Positions 12,525 through 26,100 of a stretch of DNA of 64,000 nt are shown one piece after another. The notes beneath the pieces were generated by a model that saw only the letters and a list, made by a program, of their open reading frames with translations, searched no databases and was not told where the DNA came from. The position numbers and the translations under genes are program-made. Location: assembly GCF_051020985.1 (NCBI RefSeq), contig NW_027475134.1, forward strand, positions 930,001 through 994,000, given 5' to 3'. Numbering within the stretch: position 1 is the stretch's first letter; each line of letters begins with the position of its first letter. The stretch is from Nomia melanderi (lineage: Eukaryota; Arthropoda; Insecta; Hymenoptera; Halictidae).

Positions 12525-13300
12525 GAAACTCAGGGTCAGGGAAAAATCCAATATATATCTGGTGATATCTCGGGTGCTATTAGAGATACCGCAATAAACG
12601 AAAGTGAATTATCTGCAGGAGGCCCTGGCGCATGAATCTGTGCAGCGGGACCGACCTCGGACCACCACGGGCCGAGAAAACGACCGTCTCATGGGGCCGG
12701 ACACTCAGGGTCAGGGGAAAATCCAGTATATATCTGGTGATATCTCGGGTGCTATTAGAGATAGCGCAATAAACCAAAGTGAATTATCTGCATGAGGCCC
12801 TGGCGCATGAATCTGTGCAGCGGGAACGTCCTCGGTCCTCCAGGGGCCGAGACAACCACCGTCTCATGGGGCCGGGCACTCAGGGTCAGGGTAAAATCCA
12901 ATATATATCTGGTGATATCTCGGGTGCTATTACAGATAGCGCAATAAATCAAAGTGCATTGTCTGTAGGAGGCCCTGGCGCATGAATCTGGGCAGCGGGA
13001 ACGACCTCGGGCCACCAGGGGCCGAGAAAACGACCGTCTCATGGGGCCGGACACTCAGGGTCAGGGGAAAATCCAATATATATCTGGTGATATCTCGGGT
13101 GCTATTAGAGTTATCCCAATAAACCAAACTGAATTATCTGCAGGAGGCCCTGCCGCATGAATCTGAGCAACGGGAACGACATCGGACCACCAGGGGCCGA
13201 GAAAACCACAGTCTCATGGGGCCGGACATTCAGGGTCAGGGGAAAATCCAATATATATCTGGTGATATCTCGGGTGCTATTACAGATAGCGCAATAAATC
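12525..13300 (+). repeat. Block with AGAGTTATCCCAATAAACC marker (left copy)
   Basis: Bases 12525-13300 match 18649-19424 at an offset of 6,124 bp (35 monomers - 1 bp). The most specific mark is GAGTTATCCCAATAAACC (about 13109 and 19233), where the usual GAGATAGCGC is changed. Other shared marks are GGGACCGACC, CACGGGCCGAGAAAACGACC and CTGCATGAGGCC. Part of the block is also found a third time at 14680-15230 (offset 2,100 bp, 12 monomers), without the TTATCCC change. Confidence 0.85.
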
Positions 13301-13621
13301 AAAGTGCATTGTCTGTAGGAGACCCTGGCGCATGAATCTGTGCAGCGGGAACGACCTCGGACCACCAGGGGCCGAAAAAACCACAGTCTCAACGGGCCGG
13401 ACGCTCAGGGTCAGTGAAAAATCCAATATATATCTGGTGATATCTCGGGTGATATTAGAGATAGCGCAATAAATCAAAGTGCATTGTCTGTAGGAGGCCC
13501 TGGCGCATGAATCTGTGTAGCGGGAACGTCGTCGGACCTCCAGGGGCCGAGACAACGACCGTCTCAAGGGGCCGGACACTCAGGGTCAGGGTCAAATCCA
13601 ACATATATCTGGGGATATCTC

Positions 13622-13940
13622 GGGTGCTATTACAGATAGCGCAATAAACCAAAGTGAATTATCTGCAGGAGGCCATGGCGCATGCATCTGTGCAGCGGTT
13701 ACGACCTCCGACCACCAGGGGCCGAGACAACCACCGTCTCATGGGGCCGGACACTCAGGGTCAGGGAAAAATCCAATATATATCTGGTGATATCTTGGGT
13801 GCTATTACAGATAGCGCAATAAACCAAAGTGAATTATCTGCAGGAGGCCATGGCGCATGCATCTGTGCAGCGGTTACGACCTCCGACCACCAGGGGCCGA
13901 GACAACCACCGTCTCATGGGGCCGGACACTCAGGATCAGG
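13622..13940 (+). repeat. Local single-monomer duplication
   Basis: Two adjacent monomers share the rare string GCCATGGCGCATGCATCTG with GCGGTTACGACCTCCGACC (13671 and 13846, offset 175). The copies then separate at CAGGGTCAGG versus CAGGATCAGG. The same haplotype reappears at about 16300, 18220, 19447 and 21896. Elsewhere it is not doubled in this way, so a single-monomer duplication is local here. Confidence 0.75.
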
Positions 13941-14679
13941 GAAAAATCAAATATATATCTGGTGATATCTCGGGTGATATTACAGATAGCCCAATAAATC
14001 CAAGTGCATTGTCTGTAGGAGGCCCTGGCGCATGAATCTGTGCAGCGGGAACGACCTCGCACCACCAGGGGCCGTGAAAACCACGGTCTCATGTGACCGG
14101 CCACTCAGGGTCAGGGGAAAATCCAATATTTATCCGGTGATATCTCGGGTGCTATTAGAGATAGCGCAATAAACCAAAGTGAATAATCTGCAGGAGGCTC
14201 TGGCGCATGAATTTGTGCAGCGGGAACGACCTCGGACCACCAGGAGCCGAGAAAATCATAGTCTCATGGGGCCGGACAGTCTGGGTCAGGGAGAAATCCG
14301 ATATATATCTGGTGATATCTCGGGTGCTATTAGAGATAGCGCAATAAAGCAAAGTGAATTATCTGCAGGAGGCCCTGGCGCATGAATCTGTACAGCGGGA
14401 ACGACCTCGGACCACCACGGGCCGAGAAAACGACCGTCTCATGGGGCCGGACACTCAGGGTCAGGGGAAAATCCAGTATATATCTGGTGATATCTCGGGT
14501 GCTATTAGAGATAGCGCAATAAACCAAAGTGAATTATCTGCAGGAGGCCCTGGCGCATGAATCTGTGCAGCGGGGACGACCTCGGACCACCACGGGCCGA
14601 GAAAACCACAGACCCATGGGGCCGGACACTCAGGGTCAGGGGAAAATCCAGTATATAACTGGTGATATCTCGGGTGCTA

Positions 14680-15230
14680 TTAGAGATAGCGCAATAAACC
14701 AAAGTGAATTATCTGCAGGAGGCCCTGGCGCATGAATCTGTACAGCGGGAACGACCTCGGACCACCACGGGCCGAGAAAACGACCGTCTCATGGGGCCGG
14801 ACACTCAGGGTCAGGGGAAAATCCAGTATATATCTGGTGATATCTCGGGTGCTATTAGAGATAGCGCAATAAACCAAAGTGAATTATCTGCATGAGGCCC
14901 TGGCGCATGAATCTGTGCAGCGGGAACGTCCTCGGACCTCCAGGGGCCGAGACAACCACCGTCTCATGGGGCCGGGCACTCAGGGTCAGGGTAAAATCCA
15001 ATATATATCTGGTGATATCTCGGGTGCTATTACAGATAGCGCAATAAATCAAAGTGCATTGTCTGTAGGAGGCCCTGGCGCATGAATCTGTGCAGCGGGA
15101 ACGACCTCGGGCCACCAGGGGCCGAGAAAACGACCGTCTCATGGGGCCGGACACTCAGGGTCAGGGGAAAATCCAATATATATCTGGTGATATCTCGGAT
15201 GCTATTAGAGATAGCCCAGTAAACCAAAGT
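14680..15230 (+). repeat. Middle, older relative of the 12525-13300 block
   Basis: Matches 12580-13130 at an offset of exactly 2,100 bp (12 monomers), including CACGGGCCGAGAAAACGACC and CTGCATGAGGCC. At the position of TTATCCC it reads GATAGCCCAG, so the TTATCCC change probably arose after this copy separated from the other two. Confidence 0.75.
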
Positions 15231-15914
15231 GAATTATCTGCAGGAGGCCCTGCCGCATGAATCTGTGCAACGGGAACGACCTCGGACCACCAGGGGCCGA
15301 GAAAACCACAGTCTTATGGGGCCGCACACTCAGGGTCAGGGGAAAATCCAATATATATCTGGTGATATCTCGGGTGCTATTACAGATAGCGCAATAAATC
15401 AAAGTGCATTGTCTGTAGGAGACCCTGGCGCATGAATCTGTGCAGCGGGAACGACCTCGGACCACCAGGGGCCGAAAAAAATACAGTCTCAACGGGCCGG
15501 ACGCTCAGGGTCAGTGAAAAATCCAATATATATCTGGTGATATCTCGGGTGCTATTACAGATAGCGCAATAAATCAAAGTGCATTGTCTGCAGGAGGCCC
15601 TGGCGCATGAACCTGTGCAGCGGGCACGACCTCGGACCACCAGGGGCCGAGAAAACCACCGTCTCATGGGGCCGGACACTCAGGGTCAGGGGAACATCCA
15701 ATATATATCTGGTGATATCTCGGGTGCTATTAGAGATAGCGCAATAAACCAAACTGAATTATCTGCACGAGGCTCTGGCGCATGAATCTGTGCAGCGGGA
15801 ACGACCTCGGGCCACCAGGGGCCGAGAAAACCACAGTCTCGTGGGGCCGGATACTCAGGGTCAGGGGTAAATCCAATATATATCTGGTGATATCTCGGGA
15901 GCTATTAGAGATAG

Positions 15915-16375
15915 CGCAATAAACCAAAGTGAATTACCTGCAGGAGGCACTGGCGCATGCATCTGTGCAGCGGGAACGACCTCGGACCACCAGGGGCCGA
16001 GAAAATTACAGACTTTCGGTATCCGTCACCCAAAGTCATGTAAAAATCCAGCATATATATGGAGCTTTCTCGGGTGCTATTAGAGATAGCGCAATAAACC
16101 AAAGTGAATTATCTGCAGGAGGCCCTGGCGCATGCATCTGTGCAGCGGGAACGGCCTCGGACCACCAGGGGCCGAGAAAACAACCGTCTCATGGGGCCGG
16201 ACACTCAGGGTCAGGGAAAAATCCAATATATATCTGGTGATATCTTGGGTGCTATTACAGATAGCGCAATAAACCAAAGTGAATTATCTGCAGGAGGCCA
16301 TGGCGCATGCATCTGTGCAGCGGTTTCGACCTCCGACCACCAGGGGCCGAGGCAACCACAGTCTCATGGGGCCGG
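15915..16375 (+). repeat. Block re-used 5.6 kb away, contains a class C patch (left copy)
   Basis: Matches 21514-21974 at an offset of 5,599 bp (32 monomers - 1 bp), including the class C monomer with GACTTTCGG and the unusual ATATATATGGAGCTTTCTCGG. After 16375 the homology continues only if the offset changes to 5,775 bp (33 monomers), matching 22149 onward. One monomer was therefore gained or lost between the two copies. Confidence 0.85.
16006..16041 (+). repeat. Class C patch with GACTTTCGG
   Basis: This carries GACTTTCGG instead of GATTTTCGG and is followed by ATATATATGGAGCTTTCTCGG, so the next GATATC (EcoRV) is missing. It is shared with 21605 as part of the 5.6-kb re-used block. Confidence 0.82.
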
Positions 16376-17075
16376 CCACTCAGGGTCAGGGGAAAATCCA
16401 ATATTTATCTGGTGATATCTCGGGTGCTATTAGAGATAGCGCAATAAACCAAAGTGAATTATCTGCAGGAGGCACTGGCGCATGAATCTGTGCAGCGGGA
16501 ACGACCTCGCACCACCAGGGGCCGAGACAACCACCGTCTCATGGGGCCGGCCACTCAGGGTCAGGGGAAAATCCAATATTTATCTGGTGATATCTCGGGT
16601 GCTATTAGAGATAGCGCGATAAATCAAAGTGCATTGTCTGCAGGAGGCACTGGCACATAGATCTGTGCAGCGGGAATGACCTCGGACCACCAGGGTCCGA
16701 GAAAACCACCGACTCATGAGGCCGGACACTCAGGGTCAGGGAAAAATCAAATATATATCTGGTGATATCTCGGGTGCTATTAGAGATAGCGCAATAAATC
16801 AAAGTGAATTACCTGCAGGAGGCCGTGGCGCATGCATCTGTGCAGCGGGAACGACCTCGGACCACCAGGGGCCGAGAAAACCACCGTCTCATTGGGCCGG
16901 ACACTCAGGGTCAGGGGAACATCCAATATATATCTGGTGATATCTCGGGTGCTATTAGAGATAGCGCAATAAACCAAACGGAATTATCTGCAGGAGGACC
17001 TGGCGAATGAATCTGTGCAGCGGGAACGACCTCGGACCACCAGGGGCCGAGAAAACCACCGTCTCATGGGGCCCG

Positions 17076-17764
17076 ACACTCAGGGTCAGGGAAAAATCCA
17101 ATATATATCTGGTGATATCTCGGGTGCTATTACAGATAGCGCAATAAATCAAAGTGCATTACCTGTAGGAGGCCCTGGCGCATGAATCTGTGCAGCGGGA
17201 ACGTCCTCGGACCTCCAGGGGCCGAGACAGCGACCGTCTCATGGGGCCGGACACTCAGGGTCAGGGTAAAATCCAATATATATCTGGTGATATCTCGGGT
17301 GCTATTACAGATAGCGCAATAAATCAAAGTGCATTGTCTGTAGGAGGCCCTGGCGCATGAATCTGTGCAGCGGCAACGACCTCGGACGACCAGGGGCCGA
17401 GAAAACCACAGTCTCATGGGGCCGGACACTCAGGGTCAGGGGAAAATCCAATATATATCTGGTAATATCTCGGGTGCTATTAGAGATAGCGCAATGGACC
17501 AAACTGAATTATCTGCAGGAGGCCCTGGCGCATGAATCTGTGCAGCGGGAACGACCTCGGGCCACCAGGGGCCGAGAAAATCGCAGTCTCAGGGGGCCAG
17601 ATACTCAGGGTCAGGGGAAAATCCAATATATATCTGGTGATATCTCGGGTGCTATTACAGATAGCCCAATACATCAAAGTGGATTGTCTGTAGGAGGCCC
17701 AGGCGCATGAATCTGTGCAGCGGGAACGACCTCGGACCACCCGGGGCCGAGAAAACCACCGTCC
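17076..17764 (+). repeat. Block re-used 7 kb away (right copy)
   Basis: Partner of 10074-10762. Its right edge is sharp: after GGGGCCGAGAAAACCACCGT it reads CCCGAGGGCCGG, a small deletion not seen in the left copy. The monomer that follows has AATCATATATATATC and GATATCACGG, which is also unusual. Confidence 0.88.
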
Positions 17765-18648
17765 CGAGGGCCGGACACTTAGGGTCAGTGAAAAATCATA
17801 TATATATCTGGTGATATCACGGGTGCTATTACAGATAGCGCAATAAATCAAAGTGAATTATCTGCAGGAGGCACTGGCGCATGAATCTGTGCAACGGGGA
17901 CGACCTCGGAAGACCAGGGGCCGAGAAAACCACAGTCTCATGGGGCCGGACACTCAGGGTCAGGGAAAAATCCAATATATATCTGGTGATATCTCGGGTG
18001 CTATTACAGATAGCGCAATAAATCAAAGTGCATTGTCTGTAGGAGGCCCTGGCGCATAAATGTGGCCAGCGGGAACGACCTCGGACCACCAGGGGCCGAG
18101 AAAACCACCGTCTCATGGGGCCGGACACTCAGGGTCAGGGAAAAATCCAATATATATCTGGTGATATCTTGGGTGCTATTACAGATAGCGCAATAAACCA
18201 AAGTGAATTATCTGCAGGAGGCCATGGCGCATGCATCTGTGCAGCGGTTACGACCTCCGACCACCAGGGGCCGAGACAACCACCGTCTCATGGGGCCGGA
18301 CACTCAGGGTCAGGGAAAAATCAAATATATATCTGGTGATATCTCGGGTGCTATTACAGATAGCGCAATAAATCAAAGTGAATTATCTGCAGGAAGCCCT
18401 GGCGCATGAATCTGTGCAACGGGAACGACCTCGGAAGACCAGGGGCCGAGAAAACCACAGTCTCATGGGGCCGGACACTCAGGGTCAGGTGAAAATCCAA
18501 TATTTATCGGGTGATATCTCGGGTGCTATTACAGATAGCGCAATAAATCAAAGTGAATTGTCTGTAGGAGGCCCTGGCGCACGAATCTGTGCACCGGGGA
18601 GGACCTCGGACCACCAGGGGCCGAGACAACCACCGTCTCATGGGGCCG

Positions 18649-19424
18649 GAAACTCAGGGTCAGGGAAAAATCCAATATATATCTGGTGATATCTCGGGTG
18701 CTATTAGAGATAGCGCAATAAACCAAAGTGAATTATCTGCAGGAGGCCCTGGCGCATGAATCTGTGCAGCGGGACCGACCTCGGACCACCACGGGCCGAG
18801 AAAACGACCGTCTCATGGGGCCGGACACTCAGGGTCAGGGGAAAATCCAGTATATATCTGGTGATATCTCGGGTGCTATTAGAGATAGCGCAATAAACCA
18901 AAGTGAATTATCTGCATGAGGCCCTGGCGCATGAATCTGTGCAGCGGGAACGTCCTCGGTCCTCCAGGGGCCGAGACAACCACCGTCTCATGGGGCCGGG
19001 CACTCAGGGTCAGGGTAAAATCCAATATATATCTGGTGATATCTCGGGTGCTATTACAGATAGCGCAATAAATCAAAGTGCATTGTCTGTAGGAGGCCCT
19101 GGCGCATGAATCTGTGCAGCGGGAACGACCTCGGGCCACCAGGGGCCGAGAAAACGACCGTCTCATGGGGCCGGACACTCAGGGTCAGGGGAAAATCCAA
19201 TATATATCTGGTGATATCTCGGGTGCTATTAGAGTTATCCCAATAAACCAAAGTGAATTATCTGCAGGAGGCCCTGCCGCATGAAACTGTGCAACGGGAA
19301 CGACATCGGACCACCAGGGGCCGAGAAAACCACAGTCTCATGGGGCCGGACACTCAGGGTCAGGGGAAAATCCAATATATATCTGGTGATATCTCGGGTG
19401 CTATTACAGACAGCGCAATAAATC
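18649..19424 (+). repeat. Block with AGAGTTATCCCAATAAACC marker (right copy)
   Basis: Partner of 12525-13300, with a few substitutions (for example TGCCGCATGAAACTG at 19274 versus TGCCGCATGAATCTG at 13150). The match stops near 19424, where this copy switches from type B to GAATTATCTGCAGG followed by GGCCATGGCGCATG. Confidence 0.85.
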
Positions 19425-20479
19425 AAAGTGAATTATCTGCAGGAGGCCATGGCGCATGCATCTGTGCAGCGGTTACGACCTCCGACCACCAGGGGCCGAG
19501 ACAACCACCGTCTCATGGGGCCGGACAGTCAGGGTCAGGGAAAAATCAAATATATATCTGGTGATATCTCGGGTGATATTACAGATAGCCCAATAAATCC
19601 AAGTGCATTGTCTGTAGGAGCCCCTGGCGCATGAATCTGTGCAGCGGGAACGACCTCGCACCACCAGGGGCCGTGAAAACCACGGTCTCATGTGACCGGC
19701 CACTCAGGGTCAGGGGAAACTCCAATATATATCTGGTGATATCTCGGGTGCTCTTACAGATAGCGCAATAAATCAAAGTGCATTGTCTGTAGGAGGCCCT
19801 GGCGCATGAATCTGTGCAGCGGGAACGACCTCGGACGTCCAGGGGCCGAGAAAACCACAGTCTCATGGGGCCGGACACTCAGGGTCAGGGGAAAATCCAA
19901 TATATATCTGGTGATATCTCGGGTGCTATTAGAGATAGCCCAATAAACCAAAGTGAATTATCTGCAGGAGGCCCTGCCGCATGAATCTGTGCAGCGGGAA
20001 CGACCTCGGACCACCAGGGGCCGAGAAAATAACAGTCTCATTGGGCCGGACAGTCTGGGTCAGGGAGAAATCCTATATATATCTGGTGATATCTCGGGTG
20101 CTATTAGAGATAGCGCAATAAATCAAAGTAAATTGTCTGCAGGGGGCCCTGGCGCATGAATCTGTGCAGCGGGAACGACATCGGACCACCAGGGGCCGAG
20201 AAAACCACAGTCTCATGGGGCCGGACACTCAGGGTCAGGGTAAAATCCAATATATATCTGGTGATATCTCGGGTGCTATTAGAGATAGCGCAATAAACCA
20301 AAGTGAATTATCTGCAGGAGGCCCTGGCGCATGAATCTGTGCAGCGGGGACGACCTCGGACCACCACGGGCCGAGAAAACGACCGTCTCATGGGGCCGGA
20401 CACTCAGGGTCAGCGTAAAATCCAATATATATCTGGTGATATCTCGGGTGCTATTAGAGATAGCGCAATAAATCAAAGT

Positions 20480-21516
20480 GCATTGTCTGTAGGAGGCCCT
20501 GGCGCATGAATCTGTGCAGCGGGAACGACCTCGGACCACCAGGGGCCGAGAAAACCACAGTCTTATGGGGCCGGACACTCAGGGTCAGGGGATAATCCAA
20601 TATATATCTGGTGATATCTCGGGTGCTATTACAGATAGCGCAATAAATCAAAGTGCATTGTCTGTAGGAGACCCTGGCGCATGAATCTGTGCAGCGGGAA
20701 CGACCTCGGACCACCAGGGGCCGAAAAAAATACAGTCTCAACGGGCCGGACGCTCAGGGTCAGTGAAAAATCCAATATATATCTTGTGATATCTCGGGTG
20801 ATATTAGAGATAGCGCAATAAATCAAAGTGCATTGTCTGTAGGAGGCCCTGGCGCATGAATCTGTGCAGCGGGAACGTCCTCGGACCTCCAGGGGCCGAG
20901 ACAACGACCGTCTCAAGGGGCCGGACACTCAGGGTCAGGGTCAAATCCAATATATATCTGGTGATATCTCGGGTGCTATTACAGATAGCGCAATAAATCA
21001 AAGTGCATGGTCTGCAGGAGGCCCTGGCGCATGAATCTGTGCAGCGGGAACGACCTCGGACCACCAGGGGCCGAGAAAACCACAGTCTTATGGGGCCGGA
21101 CACTCAGGGTCAGGGGATAATCCAATATATATCTGGTGATATCTCGGGTGCTATTACAGATAGCGCAATAAATCAAAGTGCATTGTCTGTAGGAGACCCT
21201 GGCGCATGAATCTGTGCAGCGGGAACGACCTCGGACCACCAGGGGCCGAAAAAAATACAGTCTCAACGGGCCGGACGCTCAGGGTCAGTGAAAAATCCAA
21301 TATATATCTTGTGATATCTCGGGTGATATTAGAGATAGCGCAATAAATCAAAGTGCATTGTCTGTAGGAGGCCCTGGCGCATGAATCTGTGCAGCGGGAA
21401 CGTCCTCGGACCTCCAGGGGCCGAGACAACGACCGTCTCAAGGGGCCGGACACTCAGGGTCAGGGTCAAATCCAATATATATCTGGTGATATCTCGGGTG
21501 CTATTACAGATAGCGC
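20480..21516 (+). repeat. 3-monomer (525-bp) tandem duplication
   Basis: Bases about 20490-20990 match 21015-21515 at an offset of 525 bp. Three distinctive monomers are repeated in the same order: one with CAGTCTTATGGGG and AGGGGATAATCC, one with CCGAAAAAAATACAGTC and ATCTTGTGATATC, and one with GGAACGTCCTCGGACCTCC and AGGGTCAAATCC. The only difference I found near the join is GCATGGTCTGCAGG at about 21006 for GCATTGTCTGTAGG. This is recent. Confidence 0.9.
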
Positions 21517-21974
21517 AATAAACCAAAGTGAATTACCTGCAGGAGGCACTGGCGCATGCATCTGTGCAGCGGGAACGACCTCGGACCACCAGGGGCCGAG
21601 AAAATTACAGACTTTCGGTATCCGTCACCCAAAGTCATGTAAAAATCCAGCATATATATGGAGCTTTCTCGGGTGCTATTAGAGATAGCGCAATAAACTA
21701 AAGTGAATTATCTGCAGGAGGCCCTGGCGCATGCATCTGTGCAGCGGGAACGACCTCGGACCACCAGGGGCCGAGAAAACAACCGTCTCATGGGGCCGGA
21801 CACTCAGGGTCAGGGAAAAATCCAATATATATCTGGTGATATCTTGGGTGCTATTACAGATAGCGCAATAAACCAAAGTGAATTATCTGCAGGAGGCCAT
21901 GGCGCATGCATCTGTGCAGCGGTTTCGACCTCCGACCACCAGGGGCCGAGGCAACCACAGTCTCATGGGGCCGG
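21514..21974 (+). repeat. Block re-used 5.6 kb away (right copy)
   Basis: Partner of 15915-16375. Shared marks are GACTTTCGG, GGAGCTTTCTCGG and GCGGTTTCGACCTCCGACC. It carries one extra monomer after 21974 (AATCAAATATATATC, then TCGGGTGATATTACAG) before homology to 16376 onward resumes near 22149. Confidence 0.85.
21605..21640 (+). repeat. Class C patch with GACTTTCGG, second copy
   Basis: Same linked alleles as 16006-16041, including GGAGCTTTCTCGG at the start of the following monomer. The two are homologous by block copying. Confidence 0.82.
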
Positions 21975-23178
21975 ACACTCAGGGTCAGGGAAAAATCAAA
22001 TATATATCTGGTGATATCTCGGGTGATATTACAGATAGCCCAATAAATCAAAGTGCATTGTCTGTAGGAGCCCCTGGCGCATGAATCTGTGCAGCAGGAA
22101 CGACCTCGGACCACCAGGGGCCGAGACAACCACCGTCTCATGGGGCCGGCCACTCAGGGTCAGGGGAAAATCCAATATTTATCTGGTGATATCTCGGGTG
22201 CTATTAGAGATAGCGCAATAAACCAAAGTGAATTATCTGCAGGAGGCACTGGCGCATGAATCTGTGCAGCGGGAACGACCTCGCACCACCAGGGGCCGTG
22301 AAAACCACGGTCTCACGGGGCCGGACACTCAGGGTCAGGGAAAAATCCAGTATATATCTGGTGATATCTCGGGTGCTATTAGAGATAGCGCAATAAACCA
22401 AAGTGAATTATCTGCAGGAGGCCCTGGCGCATGAATCTGTGCAGCGGGAGCGACCTCGGACCACCAGGGGCCGAGAAAACCACCGCCTCATGGGGCCGGA
22501 CGCTCAGGGTCAGGAAAAATCCAATATATAACTGGTGATATCTCGGGTGCTATTAGAGATAGCGCAATAAACCAAAGTGAATTATCTGCAGGAGGCCCTG
22601 GCGCATGCATCTGGGCAGCGGGAACGTCCTCGGACCACCAGAGGCCGGGAAAACCACCATCTCATGGGGCCGGACACTCAGGGTCAGGGGAAAATCCAGT
22701 ATATATCTGGTGATATCTCGGGTGCTATTAGAGATAGCGCGATAAATCAAAGTGCATTGTCTGCAGGAGGCACTGGCACATAGATCTGTGCAGCGGGAAT
22801 GACCTCGGACCACCAGGGTCCGAGAAAACCACCGACTCATGGGGCCGGACACTCAGGGTCAGGGAAAAATCAAATATATATCTGGTGATATCTCGGGTGC
22901 TATTAGAGATAGCGCAATAAATCAAAGTGGATTGTCTGGAGGAGGCCCTTGCGCATGAATCTGTGCAGCGGTATCTACCTCGGACCACCAGGGTCCGAGA
23001 AAATCACCGACACATGGGGCCGGGCACTCAGGTTCAGGGAAAAATCCAACATATATCTGGTGACATCTCGGGTTCTATTACAGATAGCGCGATAAATCAA
23101 AGTGCATTTTCTGCAGGAGGCCCTGGCACATGCATCTGTGGAGCGGGGACGACATCGGACCACCAGGGGCCGAGAAAA

Positions 23179-26100
23179 TTACAGATTTTCGGTATCCGTC
23201 ACCCAAAGTCATGTAAAAATCCAGCATATATATGGTGCTTTCTCGGGTGCTATTACAGATATCGCAATAAATCAAAGTGCATTGTCTGTAGGAGGCCCTG
23301 GCGCATGAATCTGCGCAGCGGGAACGACCTCGGACCACCAGGGGCCGAGGAAACCACCGTCTCATGCGGCCAGACACTCAGGGTCAGGGGAAAATCCAAT
23401 ATATATCTGGTGATATCTCGGGTGCTATTAGAGATAGCGCAATAAACCAAAGTGAATTACCTGCAGGAGGCCGTGGCGCATGCATCTGTGCAGCGGGAAC
23501 GACCTCGGACCACCAGGGGCCGAGAAAACCACCGTCTCATTGGGCCGGACACTCAGGGTCAGGGGAAAATCCAATATATATCTGGTGATATCTCGGGTGC
23601 TATTAGAGATAGCGCAATAAACCAAACGGAATTATCTGCAGGAGGACCTGGCGAATGAATCTGTGCAGCGGGAACGACCTCGGACCTCCAGGGGCCGAGA
23701 AAACCACTGTCTCATGGGGCCGGACACTCAGGGTCAGGGAAAAATCCAATATATATCTGGTAATATCTCGGGTGCTATTAGAGATAGCGCAATAAATCAA
23801 AGTGCACTTGTCCGTAGGAGGCCCTTGCGCATGAATCTGTTCAGCAGGAACGACATCGGACCACCAGGGGCCGAGAAAATTACAGATTTTCGGTATCCGT
23901 CACCCAAAGTCATGTAAAAATCCAGCATATATCTGGTGATATCTCGGGTGCTATTAGATATAGCGCAATAAATCAAAGGGCATTTTCTGCAGGAGGCCCT
24001 AGCGCATGAATCTGTGCAGCGGGAACGACCTCGGACCACCAGGGGTCGACGAAATCATCGTCTCATGGGGCCGGACTGTCAGGTTCAGGGAAAAATCCAA
24101 TATATATCTGGTGATATCTCCGGTGCTTTTAGGGATAGCGCAATAAACCAAAGTGATTTATCTGCAGGAGGCCCTGGCGCATGAATCTGGGCAGCGGGAA
24201 CGACCTCGGACCACCAGGGGCCGAGACAAGCACCGTCTCATGGGGCCGGACACACAGGGGCAGGGAAAAATCCAATATATATCTGGTGATATCTCGGGTG
24301 CTATTAGAGATAGCGCAATAAACCAAAGTGATTTATCTGCAGGAGGCCCTGGCGCATGAATCTGTTCAGCAGGAACGACATCGGACCACCAGGGGCCGAG
24401 AAAATTACAGATTTTCGGTATCCGTCACACAAAGTCATGTAAAAATCCAGCATATATCTGGTGATATCTCGGGTGCTCTTAGATATAGCGCAATAAATCA
24501 AAGTGCATTGTCTGCAGGAGGCCCTGTCGCATGAATCTGTGCAGCGGTATCTACCTCGGACCACCAGGGTCCGAGAAAATCACCGACACATGGGGCCGTT
24601 CACTCAGGGTCAGGGAAAAATCAAATATATATCTGGTGATATCTCGGGTAGTATTAGAGATATCGCAATAAACCAAAGTGAATTATCTGCAGGAGGCCCT
24701 GCCACATGCATCTGTGCAGCGGGAATGACCTCGGACCACCAGGGTCCGAGAAAACCACCGACTCATGGGGCCGGACACTCAGGGTCAGGGAAAAATCAAA
24801 TATATATCTGGTGTTATCTCGGGTGCTTTTAGGGATAGCGCTATAAACCAAAGTGATTTATCTGCAGGAGGCCCTGGCGCATGAATCTGGGCAGCGGGAA
24901 CGACCTCGGACCACCAGGGGCCGAGACAAGCACCGTCTCATGGGGCCGGACACACAGGGGCAGGGAAAAATCCTATATATATCTGGTGATATCTCGGGTG
25001 CTATTAGAGATAGCGCAATAAACCAAAGTGAATTATCTGCAGGAGGCCCGGGCGCATGAATCTGTGCAGCGGGAACGACCTCGGACCACCAGGGTCCGAG
25101 AAAATCACCGACACATGGGGCCGGGCACTCTGGTTCAGGGAAAAATCCAACATATATCTGGTGATATCTCGGGTTCTATTACAGATAGCGCGATAAATCA
25201 AAGTGCATTGTCTTTAGGAGGCCCGGGCGCATGAATCTGGCCAGCGGGAACGACCTCGGACCACCAGGGGCCGAGAAAACCACCGTCTCATGGGGCCGGA
25301 CACTCAGGGTCAGGGAAAAATCTAATATATATCTGGTGATATCTCGGGTGCTATTACAGATCGCGCAATAAATCAAAGTGCATTGTCTGTAGGAGGCCCT
25401 TGCGCATGAATCCGGCCAGCGGGAACGACCTCGGACCACCAGGGGCCGAGAAAACCACCGTCTCATGGGGCCGGACTGTCAGGGTCAGGGAAAAATCCAA
25501 TATATATCTGGTGATATCTCGGGTGCTATTAGAGATAGCGCAATAAACCAAAGTGAGTTATCTGCAGGAGGCCCGGGCGCATGAATCTGTGCAGCGGGAA
25601 CGACCTCGGACCACCAGGAGCCGAGAAAACCACCGTCTCATGGGGCCGGACTGTCAGGGTCAGGGAAAAATCCTATATATATCTGGTGATATCTCGGGTG
25701 CTATTATAGATAGCGCAATAAATCAAAGTGCATTGTCCGTAGGAGGCCCTTGCGCATGAATCTGCGCAGCACGGACGACATCGGACCACCAGGGGCCGAG
25801 AAAATTACAGATTTTCGATATCCGTCACCCAAAGTCATGTAAAAATCCAGCATATATATGGTGCTTTCTCGGGTGCTATTACAGATATCGCAATAAATCA
25901 AAGTGCATTGTCTGTAGGAGGCCCTGGCGCATGAATCTGGGCAGCGGGAACGACCTCGGACCACCAGGGGCCGAGAATACCACCGTCTCATGGGGCCGGA
26001 CACTCAGGGTCAGGGGAAAATCCAATATATATCTGGTGATATCTCGGGTGCTATTAGAGATAGCCCAATAAACCAAAGCGAATTACCTGCAGGAGGCCGT

